Part shown: positions 5,006 through 5,015 of the stretch, piece after piece
How positions within the stretch are numbered: position 1 is the stretch's first letter
How the letters are laid out: every line of letters starts with the position of its first letter
Assembly (NCBI GenBank): GCA_012512545.1
Contig: JAAZDZ010000275.1
Coordinates: 1-5,015 of the forward strand
Direction of reading: 5' to 3'
Origin: Alcaligenaceae bacterium
Lineage (GTDB): Bacteria; Pseudomonadota; Gammaproteobacteria; Burkholderiales; Burkholderiaceae_B
DNA: 5,015 nucleotides
Made by a program: the position numbers and the translations under genes
The notes under the pieces: model-generated
The model's database searches: none
Told to the model about the DNA's origin: nothing
Seen by the model: the letters and a program-made list of their open reading frames with translations, nothing else

Positions 5006-5015
5006 CCGCCTTGAC

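Overview
The window looks like a chromosomal housekeeping segment from a GC-rich betaproteobacterium, most likely Burkholderiales and perhaps Alcaligenaceae (Bordetella/Achromobacter/Advenella-like). I infer this from the protein sequences, from what I remember of an HU-beta/tRNA-Val neighbourhood in that group, and from the rnr-rlmB order. No search was run, so the genus is a guess. I see no mobile element, CRISPR array, prophage gene or toxin/defence gene.

Layout. The left edge (1-30, +) holds the last nine codons of a gene whose ending matches DNA-binding protein HU-beta. A strong sigma-70-type promoter (42-70) follows, overlapped by a perfect 14-bp inverted repeat (43-56/69-82), and then tRNA-Val(UAC) at 118-193 with an encoded CCA. 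A hairpin flanked by T runs on both strands (203-239) lies between the tRNA and the convergent protein-coding operon, and probably terminates both.

The rest of the window to about 4.8 kb is one minus-strand operon, read right to left. It encodes RNase R (rnr, 4769-2358), the 23S rRNA Gm2251 methyltransferase RlmB (2302-1550) and a PLP-dependent Cys/Met-metabolism enzyme of the cystathionine gamma-synthase/O-acylhomoserine sulfhydrylase family (1547-312). The rnr-rlmB gap is 55 bp and carries two hairpins but no U tract, so read-through is expected. The rlmB-sulfhydrylase gap is only 2 bp, which suggests translational coupling.

The right edge carries the divergent tRNA-Leu(CAG) at 4921-5005. 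Its probable promoter lies just upstream of rnr, and the same TATA core may serve as the -10 of a minus-strand rnr promoter.

How the genes fit together: RNase R (structured RNA decay, rRNA and tmRNA quality control) and RlmB (50S maturation) form a widely conserved RNA-maturation pair. The attached sulfur-amino-acid enzyme may be linked through methionine/SAM supply, but that link is inference. I found no undescribed system. The points most worth a second look are the palindrome over the tRNA-Val promoter, the Gln at the RNase R site that aligns with the E. coli acetylated lysine, the compact rnr/tRNA-Leu divergent region with its uncertain rnr start, and the atypical active-site motifs of the sulfhydrylase-like enzyme.
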